A stretch of 64,000 bases of DNA from Megaustenia siamemsis (GCA_032433765.1 JAVIAB010000092.1:62472126-62536125); one strand, 5' to 3'. Shown: positions 35,390 through 48,600, counted from the first letter of the stretch. Numbers and translations: made by a program. The notes: generated by a model from the letters alone, not told the origin.

Positions 35390-38300
35390 ATATATAATTG
35401 TTTTATAAATAAGTATTGCTACCAGTGAGTAGGACATGTCATAAATGAGATCGAATGAGGCTTTGTATAAGTGTTTAGGACATGTTATAAATGAGGACAA
35501 ATGAAGCTTGGTATAGTGAGTAGGACATGTTATAAATGAGAACGAATGAGGTTTTGTATAAGTGAGTAGGGCATGTTATAAATGAGAACGAATGAGGTTT
35601 TGTATAAGTGAGTAGGACATGTTATAAATGAGAACGAATGAGGTTTTGTATAAGTGAGCAGGGCATGTTATAAATGAGAACGAATGAGGTTTGTAAAAGT
35701 GAGTAGGGCATGTTATAAATGAGAACGAATGAGGTTTTGTATAAGTGAGTAGGGCATGTTATAAATGAGAACGAATGAGGTTTTGTATAAGTGAGTAGGA
35801 CATGTTATAAATGAAAACGAATGAGGTTTGTATAAGTGAGTAGGGCATGTTATAAATGAGGACGAATGAGGTTTTGTATAAGTGAGTAGGACATGTAAAT
35901 GAGAACGAATGGGCTTGTATAAGGATAGGGCATGTTATAAATGAGAACGAATGAGGTTTTGTATAAGTGAGTAGAGCATGTTATAAATGAGAACGAATGA
36001 GGTTTTGTATAAGAGTAGGGCATGTTATAAATGAGAACGAATGAGGTTTTGTATAAGTGAGTAGAGCATGTTATAAATGAGAACGAATGAGGTTTTGTAT
36101 AAGTGAGTAGGGCATGTTATAAATGAGGACGAATGAGGTTTGTATAAGTGAGTAGGACATGTTATAAATGAGAACGAATGAGGTTTTGTATAAGTGAGTA
36201 GAGCATGTTATAAATGAGAACGAATGAGGTTTTGTATAGTGAGTAGGCATGTTATAAATGAGGACGAATGAGGTTTGTATAAGTGAGTAGGACATGTTAT
36301 AAATGAGAACGAATGAGGTTTTGTATAAGTGAGTAGGGCATGTTATAAATGAGAACGAATGAGGCTTGGTATAAGTGAGTAGGAATGTATAAATGAGAAC
36401 GAATGAGGTTTGTATAAGTGAATAAGACATGTTAAATGAGAACGAATGAGGTTTTGTATAAGTGAGTAGGGCATGTTATAAATGAGGACGAATGAGGTTT
36501 GTATAAATGAGTAGGACTTATAAATGGATGATGAGGTTTGTATAAGTGAGTAGGACATGAATGACGATGAGGTTTTGTATAAGTGAGTAGGACATGTTAT
36601 AATGAGGAGCATGAAGCTTAGTATAATGAGTAGGACGTTATAAATGAGAACGAATGAGTTTTGTATAAGTGAGTAGGACTTGTTATAAATGAGAACGAAT
36701 GAGGTTTGTATAAGTGAGTAGGACATGTTATAAATGAGAACGAATGAACGGTGTAAGTGAGTAGGTTATAAATGAGAACGAATGAGGTTTTGTATAAGTG
36801 AGTAGGCATGTTATAAATGAGAACGAATGAGGTTTTGTATAAGTGAGTAGGACATGTTATAAATGAGAACGAATGAGGTTTTGTATAAGTGAGCAGGGCA
36901 TGTTATAAATGAGAACGAATGAGGTTTTGTAAAAGTGAGTAGGGCATGTTATAAATGAGAACGAATGAGGTTTTGTATAAGTGAGTAGGGCATGTTATAA
37001 ATGAGAACGAATGAGGTTTTGTATAAGTGAGTAGGACATGTTATAAATGAAAACGAATGAGGTTTTGTATAAGTGAGTAGGGCATGTTATAAATGAGACG
37101 AATGAGGTTTTGTATAAGTGAGTAGGACATGTTATAAATGAGAACGAATGAGGTTTTGTATAAGTGAGTAGGGCATGTTATAAATGAGAACGAATGAGGT
37201 TTTGTATAAGTGAGTAGAGCATGTTATAAATGAGAACGAATGAGGTTTTGTATAAGTGAGTAGGGCATGTTATAAATGAGAACGAATGAGGTTTTGTATA
37301 AGTGAGTAGAGCATGTTATAAATGAGAACGAATGAGGTTTTGTATAAGTGAGTAGGGCATGTTATAAATGAGGACGAATGAGGTTTTGTATAAGTGAGTA
37401 GGACATGTTATAAATGAGAACGAATGAGGTTTTGTATAAGTGAGTAGAGCATGTTATAAATGAGAACGAATGAGGTTTTGTATAAGTGAGTAGGCATGTA
37501 AATGAGGACGAATGAGGTTTGTATAAGTGAGTAGGACATGTTATAAATGAGAACGAATGAGGTTTTGTATAAGTGAGTAGGGCATGTTATAAATGAGAAC
37601 GAATGAGGCTTGGTATAAGTGAGTAGGACATGTTATAAATGAGAACGAATGAGGTTTTGTATAAGTGAATAAGACATGTTATAAATGAGAACGAATGAGG
37701 TTTTGTATAAGTGAGTAGGGATGTTATAAATGAGGACGAATGAGTTTTGTATAAATGAGTAGGACATATTATAAATGAGGATGAATGAGGTTTTGTATAA
37801 GTGAGTAGGACATGTTATAAATGAGACGAATGAGGTTTTGTATAAGTGAGTAGGACATGTTATAAATGAGGACGCATGAAGCTTAGTATAAGTGAGTAGG
37901 ACTTGTTATAAATGAGAACGAATGAGTTTTGTATAAGTGAGTAGGACTTGTTATAAATGAGAACGAATGAGGTTTGGTATAAGTGAGTAGGACATGTTAT
38001 AAATGAGAACGAATGAACTTGGTGTAAGTGAGTAGGACATATTATAAATGAGAACGAATGAGGTTTTGTATAAGTGAGTAGGACATGTTATAAATGAGAA
38101 CGAAAGAGGTTTTGTATAAGTGAATAAGACATGTTATAAATGAGAACGAATGAGGCTTGGTATAAGCGTTTAGGACATGTTATAAATGAGAACGAATGAA
38201 GCTTGGTATAAGTGAGTAGGACTTGTTATAAATGAGAACGAATGAGGCTTAGTATTAATGAGTAGGACATATACATCAGGACGAATGAGTCTTGGTATCA

Positions 38301-38395
38301 ATGAGTAGGACATGTTATACATGAAGACAAATGAGTCTTGGTATTAATGAATAGGACAATGTTATACATGGGGACAAAACAGGATTGTATAACCA
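35390..38395. repeat. 46-bp minisatellite, about 65 copies
   Basis: Units contain GAGTAGGACATGTTATAAAT and GAGAACGAATGAGG. The block at about 35.52-36.76 kb is repeated at about 36.76-38.03 kb in the same variant order (see findings). Right-hand units decay towards 38.39 kb. Confidence 0.97.
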
Positions 38396-39930
38396 GCTAG
38401 CAAATTGAATAATGAGAGAAACTATCTCACCCGTGGCGTGTTGAGGGGATCTGAGTATCTCTATGCCTCTATCCCTCAGAGAAGTGAAGTCGAGTTGTAC
38501 GATCAGAGTGCTTCGTCTGTACATAAGGATTTCAACTCTCTTTTTATTGAAATGTGTACATGGGGACACCTTGCCTTTATTTTTTAATGTGAACAAATGG
38601 GCATCAAATCTTTGTTAATTTACATTAATGCCTATGATGTGTCTGGATATGTATGTTATGTTAAATTAGGATCGTCATAACAACACTCCGGACACACCCA
38701 TAGGTACTCCAATTTTCTTCTCGAAATGTTTATCAGCACACAGGTAGAAATTGCACTTGTTCGGTGTTGGTTGATGAAACTTATATATTAAACAGCTGAA
38801 AGACATAAAACGATACTTTAACACTGGCCATTGAACTAGATGGTAACTATATTGATTATACTTGTACCACATAACTGAAAACTATTTCTTTGTTCCTCGT
38901 TAATCAGTCAACAAACAAGTAAACAATTAATTAGCACCTGGTTTGCAGAGGTGAAACAGGTAACAACAGCGAGAGAAAGGGCATATGCCCATCCTGCCTT
39001 TTAAATGTTGTTTATGATTATTTCTGTAAATATAAATACCTCATGCCCCTACCACGTTATATATGTTATCTTTACCGAAATAAGATAACAGTGTTACGTT
39101 TATGTTTTATTCCAGCCTTAGAAACTGACTTCCGCTAAACATTTAAACATAATCAATAGCACGTAGATTTGAAAACTAAGCGATGCGAAGAACAAAGAAC
39201 ACAAGCAATTTGTTGTCTGCCATGGATACAGTAAACAAGCGGACCTGCTGCATTGATTCCACAAGGATGTGTTTTTATTCTATATTTACGCTAACTGACG
39301 CGGAAGTGCTTGCTCCTCTTTAACAACTTCCCCGTGGGACCTAACTCTGGTGATCCTGCGCGGTACATCTCTGTATTTTCAGATAACAAGAGCTGTATAA
39401 CGGTCTGTTCTGCTCGTTATTCTCTTCCATTTTTATTTTTAAGCACTTTTGTCTACATTTGCACACATCCATATCGATAAGGTTGTTCTTGTTTAACTCA
39501 AATTCTCTTCTTTACTGCATAGTTTGCATTCTTTTTTGCACATCTTATTCACATTAAATTACTTCCACATTCTTGGTTCTGTCTCATTTCTTTTATTGAT
39601 GTGGATTATTTTATCATGCAGTGACTGTTTTTATTGTTTCCCATTTATTGATAGATGCTACTTTGTTCATGCAATGTGTGTTTTATGTTATTTCTTGCAC
39701 TCGCTCATATTATTTTTCCAAACACTTTAACTTTACTTTTTGTTCCCATATATAATTCATGTTGTCAAACTGACTAATGGAAACCTTTCAACATAATTTC
39801 ACACAATCAACTCTAATTCTTTCAATTTTTGCAATTTCAACTGTTTACAAATTATAGGACAACGTTATTATTCATCTTCTACATTAAGAGGAGTTCTTCT
39901 TGATCTGTTGACTTGATTTCACTTCGAAGA
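38396..39930. other. Unique AT-rich sequence
   Basis: No gene or element recognised. Confidence 0.4.
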
Positions 39931-40268
39931 AGTAAGAGAAGTAGGCACTGGTTGCTCTCATTCTTGAGGATGTATACAATCGAATGGACTATGACACACT
40001 CGTACACCTACTTCATGAACCAGGCTGTGACACACGCCTCGTGCGCTACATGGCATCAATTCTGATGTGGAGAAATGTTGCGCTATGTTTTGGTACCTGG
40101 GCATTTGAGCGGAGATATATATCTCCGTGGTTTACCTCTAGCATCGCTGTTATCAACTAATTTTTTTCATCATATACAGTGCTAGGGTAGAGCAACTAAA
40201 TAGTGTCGGACCGGCTTGCACTCTCGCCTTTGCAGATTGATTTATGGCGTACGTACACGGTCGCAATA

Positions 40269-40863
40269 TAAAAATAAATAATCAACAGCCCAGAAAGCGA
40301 AAACAGCAAAGTGTGTGGTACACATGAGGCATCTTCAGAACACGAAAGACGAATATGGCAGACCACCGTGAAAGAGATTGGAGCCTCATCACGTAACATA
40401 CCAAAGAAAACCATGGAGAGATAAGAATAGCAAAATGTTACGTCTTCTCAATATTCCTGTATGGTGCAGAAACATGGACATTAGACCAGAAAACAGAACA
40501 GAAAATTGAAATCTTTGAAATGTGGATTTATAGAAGAATAGGTAGAATTGGATGGAAAGAAAAGAAAACAAACGAGGAAGTTTTAAAACAACTAAAAATG
40601 AAAAGAGAACTACTAAATACAATTAGAGCAAGACAAATGAAATTTTTGGGTCATGTTAAAAGACACAACAGCCTAATAAAAGTAATATTGGACGGGAAAA
40701 TACAATGTAAAAGAGGCAGAGGCAGACCAAGACTAACATGGACGAGTAACATCAAAAGATGGACAAGTCAGCCTATGACAATCTGCACCATCAAAGCAAG
40801 AGACAGAGTGGAATGGCGCTCCATGGTCGCCAACCTTCGATGCGGAGACGGCACTCGATGATG
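40269..40863 (+). mobile_element. RTE-type LINE fragment nested in the I/jockey-like LINE
   Basis: It encodes MWIYRRIGRIGWKEKKTNEE, FLGHVKRHNSLIKVILDGKI and VEWRSMVANLRCGDGT, and ends near an (GAT)2 tail. The host direct repeat ACACGGTCGCaATA / ACACGGTCGCgATA lies at 40255-40268 and 40864-40877. It restores the host frame HGR(N/D)REEM when removed. Confidence 0.9.
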
Positions 40864-41228
40864 ACACGGTCGCGATAGAGAAGAAATGGTTAGGCAATGG
40901 CAGGAAAATGTGAACGAGATAACCACTTGGTTCAATAACTACAAAACACTCATGAACCCAAACAAGGCTTATTTAATGTGGTGTTCGCTAAACAACAGAA
41001 TAGTTGACGATTACCCTCCCAGTCATAAACGGCAATGTTGCAACCATCGTGAGTAGTTCGACTATTAAGTATCTGAGAGTAGCATGTGATAGGTCTCTTT
41101 CGTTCAATTGACACGTGAGCAATGTTGTTCAAAAGGCAAGGAGAAGGGTCAGGACGTTAAGATCATGGCCAGGGCGAACCTCCAACTGTCGTTACTATTA
41201 TCGCTCATGCAGGCTGTGGTGCTCTCAG

Positions 41229-41446
41229 TCTTCTTTTCTCTTTTCACTGATACCTAAAAGGTGTCGTGGTTTATATCATTTGTCGTTCTTGGGCTGCTCG
41301 AATTGTCTGAATTAGTTATTTTCCTTTGTTGTTAAATGTCTCTGTCACTGCATCCATCCATCTTCTTCTGGGTCTTCCACTTTGTCTTTTTCCATGCATT
41401 CTCGAGAAGAACGCCCTTGATGGTGATTGGTGAGGATTAATTCTGA
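41229..41446 (-). mobile_element. Truncated RTE LINE 3' end nested in the I/jockey-like LINE
   Basis: About 88% identical by eye to 22229-22440. The host repeat CTCAGT occurs at 41223-41228 and 41447-41452. Removing the insert joins MQAVVLS to VLDYNLVVLI in frame, as expected for the LINE thumb domain. Confidence 0.88.
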
Positions 41447-42064
41447 CTCAGTACTGGATTATAATTTGGTTGTGCTCATTTTCTCGTCAACTCAGATCAC
41501 AAGGTTGGAAAGGGTTAAGATTGAGAGCCTAAGGCAGTTCTCGGACGGACCAGAGACCTGTCTGTTCAATGAGACACTTACTTCACTTATCGATCATTAA
41601 AGTGCGACACAGATCTGCTCAGGTCCGGGCTTATTTGAACATGATAGAGAACATACATAATTTCTTGCATTTAGAATTGGATGCGACCAAGGACAGGCGC
41701 CGCAGGCATGGAAAATCCTGGTTAGCAGAGGCATAAGGAGTGTATGTGATTTAAATGACATCAGAGCTGGCAAGGATTGGGCACACTTAGCAGCGGAGAA
41801 AAAGAGGTTAACCAAAATAATCATTTCAGTTCGGCAGGAAGTGTCGCAACTGGGCCTACGAAGCTGCCGCGGTTATAATAAGGTAATCCATCGAAGGAGT
41901 GTCGTTACCTCAGGGTCTTGGCGTCTATACGGATGGTTCTGTATCCCACAGACGGCTCAGTGGTTGGGGTTTTGTGGCGAAACAACATGGCAGAGAATTG
42001 GCTAGGCCATATGGTAGATGGTAGCATTACGGTACCCAACATGAGAATGGAGATAGACGCAACA

Positions 42065-43015
42065 ACAATAGCGACAACATGGTTGACTACGTAGAACTTG
42101 GCAGCAACAACAGCGATAAGATGGTTGACTACGTAGAACTTGGCAGCAACAACAGCGACAACATGGTTGACTACGTAGAACTTGGCAGCAACAACAGCGA
42201 CATCATGGTTGACTACGTAGAACTTGGCAGCAACAACAGCGACAAAATGGTTGACTATGTAGAACTTGGCAGCAACAACAGCGACAATATGGTTGACTAC
42301 GTAGAACTTGGCAGCAACAACAGCGACAAAATAGTTGACTACGTAGAACTTGGCAGCAACAACAGCGATAACATGGTTGACTACGTAGAACTTGGCAGCA
42401 ACAACAGCGACAACATGGTTGACTACGTAGAACTTGGCAGCAACAACAGCGATAACATGGTTGACTACGTAGAACTTGGCAGCAACAACAGCGACAAAAT
42501 GGTTGACTATGTAGAACTTGGCAGCAACAACAGCGACAACATGGTTGACTACGTAGAACTTGGCAGCAACAACAGCGACAAATAGTTGACTACGTAGAAC
42601 TTGGCAGCAACAACAGCGATAACATGGTTACTACGTAGAACTTGGCAGCAACAACAGCGACAACATGGTTGACTACGTAGAACTTGGCAGCAACAACAGC
42701 GATAACATGGTTGACTACGTAGAACTTGGCAACAACAACAGCGACAACATGGTTGACTACATAGAACTTGGCAACAACAACAGCGACATCATGGTTGACT
42801 ACATAGAACTTGGCAACAACAACAGCGACAACATGGTTGACTACGTAGAACTTGGCAACAACAACAGCGACATCATGGTTGACTACATAGAACTTGGCAA
42901 CAACAACAGCGACAACATGGTTGACTATGTAGAACTTGGCAACAACAACAGCGACAACATGGTTGACTACGTAGAACTTGGCAGCAACAACAGCGTCAAC
43001 ATGGTTGACTACGTA
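42065..43015. repeat. 42-bp minisatellite inside LINE RNase H, about 22 copies
   Basis: Units contain ATGGTTGACTACGTAGAACT and GGCAGCAACAACAGCGA. The frame MVDYVELGSNNSDN is open because 42 is divisible by three. In the LINE frame each unit contains TAG. A higher-order repeat of about 252 bp links 42241-42490 with 42493-42742. Confidence 0.96.
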
Positions 43016-43520
43016 GAATTTGGATTATGCAGTCTTAATTACTTCGCTCAAAGTGTGCTATAGAAGATTGACAAACAGTGTTTGCGGCAGGAGTGGATGC
43101 AGCTCTTGGATGACTCTAAAGTGAGCGCGTTAACCTTGGTGCACTATCCAGGGCACGCAGGTGCACACGGCAATGAAATAGCCGATTGTCTCGCTGGCAG
43201 TTATAACACTGAGTGTGGCCTTACACTGAACAAGGTGGGCATTGTCAAGTTTGTTCTTCATTCTTTAAGAGAAGAGGAGGAGAATGACTGGGACAAATGA
43301 TGTATATATTGAGATACTGAGGAGTATGGAGACGGAAAATGATCTGGTCGCTGCGGAGTGCTTAGTGGGAAAAGTAGATGTGTCTATAATCAACACCTTA
43401 TAGGAACATTCAGTTTGTATACGCTTCGAGAAACCCTGGGACGGGTAGTGGAGCGGATATGGGGATGCCCCGACTGCACTGAAACTGATTCCATGAATAG
43501 AATAGATGTCGATTCGAAGT

Positions 43521-44703
43521 TTGCAGCGTTCCAACGGTGTGGTCGACAGGCCAATAACTTCTAGCTTGTTGTGACATTCTTTCCCATGCATGAAGGTGAT
43601 AGCTGCATTTTATTGAGTTCTGAGGTGCATGTCCAATGGTCGTTTACCATTCCACGTGATTTCAGTGTCGGATTTAAATCTGGTGAGGCCCTAAGCTGAA
43701 TGAAACTTTGAGGCTTCCCCCTCCCGCCCACTTTTATTCATATAAATTAACGCCAGAAGGTCTCACAACACTTGAAGCTATATACTGGATATGAAAAGTG
43801 TGTTATCACAAAACAAACTCTGACAATTTTGTGAGGCCCCTCGAATAGTGTGGCCCCATGCTATAGCTTATTTATCTTATGCGTAAATCCTGACCTGCAA
43901 GTGAACATTTCTTGGTGAATGATACACTAGGTGGCGATATATCGATCGCAGTACGCTACTATAGCTTGTCCTCAAAGCTTTCTCTTTCGTTTCCTCATCC
44001 CTTAATCTTTGAGACACTACCATATAAAGTTTGCTCCATCTTTCTCCTTTCTTCCCTATTGAGTGTTAATATATTGGTTTAATTACAACCTGTCGTATCA
44101 TCAATCTATTACCCATTTCTGTAGAGCCTTTTCCACATCCCTTTCCTCTTCCTCCTGATTTCTGAGATGCTTCCTGTCAGATGTTCTTATCCTGATTAGC
44201 CGTGGTTATCTGATGATATCAATCATTGATTTATAAACACATGAAAACAAGCCAGAGCTAACGATGTTCCACACAACTTTTGCCCTGTTGTTACATGAAG
44301 CGTTTCAAATTTACAGCACAATTCACCCAGTGATCGTTTATGTTTATGTTAATCACACCTTCAACCTGTCATAACGATTATGGCAACGTGCACTCACAGG
44401 AAAATAGGTCACTGTGGGGTGGCGTTAATTAAAATGATAACGAAAGATAGAGAATCTTCTATTTATTCTCATTCTCCAGGAACAGAGATGCCGTTAAATA
44501 AATCATCCTAGAGGATATAGAATCATCTACTGATTCCCCTCTTCGAATCGACAAGTTAATCAGAGACCGGCGAGACCTACAGTTCCTGGTACTCAACATC
44601 AGCATTACTTCCCTTAGCACGAAGTGTGATCATCCCTCGCTGGGCGCACATGGGCGGGGAGGCCATGCCTAAATGCGTACATTTATATGTACAATTCTGT
44701 CGC

Positions 44704-44750
<47 letters not shown>

Positions 44751-45360
44751 TGCACTGGCATGCTCATTTCATTATGTTCCCACAATAAAATGAGAAAGAA
44801 ATCAAAGCAGTGTTTTAAATTTGATATAAAATCTTTTTTAGATGGAAATGTTTACATTTTCCATCATAATTCATTTTCTGTACAGCTCCTCTTCACTTGT
44901 TTCTTGTATTGAAGGAATTAGAAATCTTGCCACCGTTAATCAACTATCTGTAGGCATTGAATTGCTCCAATTGTCCTTGTTCATTGTCTCTGTGGCAGCC
45001 ATGTCATGGTGAAATATATCAGCACGCTCATCGCTCATTGCTCAACTGTGTGTGTGTGTGTGGGGGGGGGGCAAATGAGATGTGAGTGAAAGAAGTTAGT
45101 CTTCTTCAGAGACATATTGCAATCAAGCTTTTTGTACATCTACATGAGATTTTCTACGATTCCCTGTTAATTATCTGCTCTATTGTTTCCAATCAACAAA
45201 TTTAACAATTGACTGAAATGATTCCCATACACTTTTTTCCCTTGCCACGTAAAGGATCTCATCGTTAGCAATAAGTTTGCGAATTTCATGAGCAACAAAT
45301 ACTCCTTTCTTTGTTTCACTCAATCTTGGAACCTTGAAAGGCGACAATGAATGTAGCTAT
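43521..45360. other. Unique sequence with (ATC)n and (GT)n
   Basis: (CAT)n lies at 44704-44750 and (GT)n(G)n at 45049-45070. No gene recognised. Confidence 0.4.
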
Positions 45361-45367
45361 GCGTATT

Positions 45368-45710
45368 ATCTTAGGGTGCCGAGGGACAATGCAATGTGCA
45401 ATGAGGTGTCTTCTTGACTTTCCAACCATGGATGACAAGATCAAGATCTGGAGAGCATGAGCATACCTGAAAATAAATACAAAAAAAGCATTCATTGTAG
45501 GGGGAAATGAGTGAGCCGACAGGTTGGCTGACTACGCTTTTATTTAAGACGGTCAACCAATGGATCGGGCGGACGTCATCAATGACCTCCGAGATGTGGG
45601 AAGAGCACAGCACCTTGACAACCATGAGTCCACGTCACTCCTTCGAATGTAAGAGATAGGAGTTAAGATGGGCACAGCCAGAAACGAGAAACTTATATTC
45701 AGGCTGATAA
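45368..45710 (+). mobile_element. I/jockey-like LINE remnant with internal deletion
   Basis: Plus-strand frames read MRCLLDFPTMDDKIKIWRA (tether), then jump to ADRLADYAF (RNase H end) and DGQPMDRADVINDLRDVGRA. About 200 codons present in the 56.8-kb relative are missing between these parts. Confidence 0.8.
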
Positions 45711-45957
45711 AGTAAATTAATTTCTATCCCACAGAGAGATTCAGGCTGATAAAGTAAACTAATTTCTACTCGACAGAGAGGTTCAGGCTGATAAAGTTAA
45801 CTAATTTCTATGCCATAGAAAGATTCAGGCTGATAAAGTAAACTAATTTCTACCCCACAGAGATATTCAGACTGATAAAGTAAACTAATTTCGACACCAC
45901 AGAAAGATTCTGGCTTATAAAGTAAATTAATGTCTACCCCACACAGAAATTCAAGTT
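45697..45957. repeat. 42-bp minisatellite at a LINE remnant, about 6 copies
   Basis: Units begin ATTCAGGCTGATAAAGTAAA at 45697, 45739 and so on; period 42 bp. The first unit overlaps the LINE frame (FRLIK). Confidence 0.93.
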
Positions 45958-46027
45958 CATATTTTACCCACACTCACATTAAAACTAAGCCAGCATACCT
46001 TTACACTACAGACGCTTCCTACATTAT

Positions 46028-46275
46028 TAACACAATATTAACACACCATTAGCACAATTGTAACACAACATTAACACAAGCATTAACACTATATTAACAC
46101 AACATTAACACTATATTAACACAACATTAACACTATATTAACACAACATTAACACTATATTAACACAACATTAACATTATATTAACACAACATTAACACT
46201 ATATTAACACAACATTGACATAATATTAACATAATATTAACACAATAGTAACACAATATTAACACAATATTCCTC
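46028..46275. repeat. 22-bp minisatellite
   Basis: Units ATATTAACACAACATTAACA with period 22 bp, about 11 copies, more diverged at both ends. Confidence 0.92.
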
Positions 46276-47015
46276 AACACAAAGACATGAAGCCTCCTTT
46301 CATTTTCTTGTTACTTCCCGGTCTCTAGAAATATGGCAGAGAAGTAAAGAAGAAAAAAAAAAGATTCAGATCAAAACGAATTAAATACGCCATTTGTTAA
46401 TCTTACTTTTTCCATAAATAATTCCCGTTATGTTTCCACAGACTAGAGAAAGAATTGACGTTTTACAATCCCACAATCAGTCAATTCTCCGGAGGTTGAC
46501 ATGAATGGTTCCGTTAATGTTAGAACATTTTGTTAAAATTGTTAGTCTCAACATGAGCAGTAGCTCCGCAGCGCCAAATTGTAAATCAAATTACACTTTT
46601 CCACGCCCGACCGCGTCTCGAGCACAACAGAGTAGAACCGAGATGGCCCCAACAAGTCCATTAGATAAGTTAAGATTATTAAACATGGAGTGTTTGATAA
46701 CATCCAGCGGAAACCATGCATTTGATTCTACAAATAGCTTTCTAGGAACATCACAGAGCAGATGGCACTGGAACAATTATACAGCACTCCCACGCCCTTC
46801 TAATTATTTTTCTCTTCCCTATCGTTTTTCATTCTTTTTTTTCTACTCCTCTCTCCCCAGCTCTCTCTGTCTCTCTCGTTTATTTCTCCGTCCTCTTCTT
46901 TATTATTTTTTTCCACAGTTTTTTTTTTTTAAAAATAACTTCTGTCTTTTTATCGCTACGATCTTTTCACCCCTCCCCCCTCCTCCTCTCTCTCTCATAC
47001 TCTATTTTATCCCAT
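46276..47015. other. Unique sequence with a low-repeat island
   Basis: 46480-46790 is free of simple repeats with mixed composition and both strands open for 60 codons or more. No motif was recognised. 46800-47010 is T/C-rich. Confidence 0.35.
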
Positions 47016-47017
47016 AT

Positions 47018-47195
47018 ATCATCTTCACCAAGTGCTATGCCTGCTCGCGTAGGTGATCATGTCTCTCACAACTTTCGATCTCGACAGTTATTTATCATTT
47101 CTATTGTTGAACTTCTGCCAAGCCTTTCTCTTAGGCTGTCTGGTCTCTTTTCTTTTTGCTTCCCTCTATCTCTTCGTCCCTGAATTTCTTCAGTA
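47018..47195 (-). mobile_element. RTE-type LINE 3' fragment (family of 51 kb)
   Basis: Plus-strand text GCGTAGGTGATCATGTCTCT and TTGCTTCCCTCTATC matches the 3' ends at 59.58 and 63.12 kb, which lie antisense to the coding tail QREK seen at 51.5 kb. Confidence 0.8.
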
Positions 47196-47199
47196 TGAT

Positions 47200-47272
47200 T
47201 ATGGTTATAGAAAAATTATGGTCACTAACATCATATTCCCTATACGCCACTTGGCGTGACGGGGGTACTTTA

Positions 47273-47276
<4 letters not shown>
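47200..47276 (+). mobile_element. SINE-A 3' tail fragment
   Basis: Contains TATGGTCACTAACATCATAT and CACTTGGCGTGACGGGGGTA followed by TTTACTTATATA. Head and body are missing. Confidence 0.85.
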
Positions 47277-47950
<674 letters not shown>

Positions 47951-48600
47951 TTCTCTTTATATATAAATATATCCCTTTCATCAACTCACAACACTCTCCC
48001 TCCCCATCTCAATCTTTCCCGCTGCTTCAGTAAACCTTCATACACCCTCATTGAAAAGAAGGGAAAAAATCGAGCCAGAGATCGTCAATGCTTCCGTGGC
48101 AGCTCACGCTAGAAAGGAATTGATACGGTCGCAGTTTTGCAAGGGGAATTGATCAAAGTTATTGCTGCTCTCATTAAATATTGACAATTCTTGTTTTATA
48201 ACTGAACTAATCCTGGTCGAAAGTCCGGTCAAGCCTATGCGAGCACGCTCCTTATTCTCATATCCCAGTTACTATCATCACTTCTGTTCCTAACTCCGAA
48301 CTCCGCTATTTTGTCATTAAAATTCATTTGATTACTTTCTATTTTACTTACTCCCTCCTCTGACACGTTTGTCCGTTTCATATAGACTCATGTACTAGGA
48401 GTTGTTTGTACCTCGACTTATTATATCAACATTCACATATCCAATTTCAAAATACTCGGTGCAACATTTATTGTTCTACTTTCCACTCTTCATATTTTCT
48501 TTTATCTCTCTTTCCTCTCTCTCTCTATCGTGCTCTCTCTTTCTCTCTCACACACAGAGAGAGTGTCTATAGTCGCACTTAACATTATTTGTCAGTTTTG
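47951..48600. other. Unique T/C-rich sequence
   Basis: (CT)n-rich near 48500-48560. Nothing else recognised. Confidence 0.35.

Larger units (their letters stand above)
39935..43520 (+). mobile_element. I/jockey-like LINE with RNase H, broken by nested insertions
   Basis: Successive plus-strand segments are: RT motif A region (ALILEDVYNRMDYDTLVHLL-like), motif B (GLPLASLLSTNFFH), motif C remnant (LAFAD), palm/thumb (QWQENVNEITTWFNNYKTLM, NPNKAYLMWCSLNN), tether (DRRRRHGKSWLAEA), RNase H start (YTDGSV...SGWGFVAK, MRMEIDATTIATTWL), RNase H end (LVHYPGHAGAHGNEIADCLA) and C-terminal knuckle (RETLGRVVERIWGCPDCTET). Frameshifts and stops make it dead. The interruptions at 40269-40863, 41229-41446 and 42065-43015 are listed separately. 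Reverse transcriptase plus RNase H on one ORF places it in the I/jockey group. Confidence 0.9.

Noticed and set aside
35390..38395. CRISPR-like array of regular repeats
   Set aside because: Units are contiguous 46-bp repeats without unique spacers, in an animal genome.
40110..40135. Short palindrome CGGAGATATATATCTCCG as a regulatory site
   Set aside because: It lies within degraded LINE RT sequence and palindromes of this AT content are expected by chance.
42079..43063. Long frame of 14-residue repeats (MVDYVELGSNNSDN) as a repeat protein
   Set aside because: It follows from a 42-bp array inside LINE RNase H. The frame starts and ends at array edges, single-base deletions at about 42580 and 42630 break it, and it is not the LINE frame.
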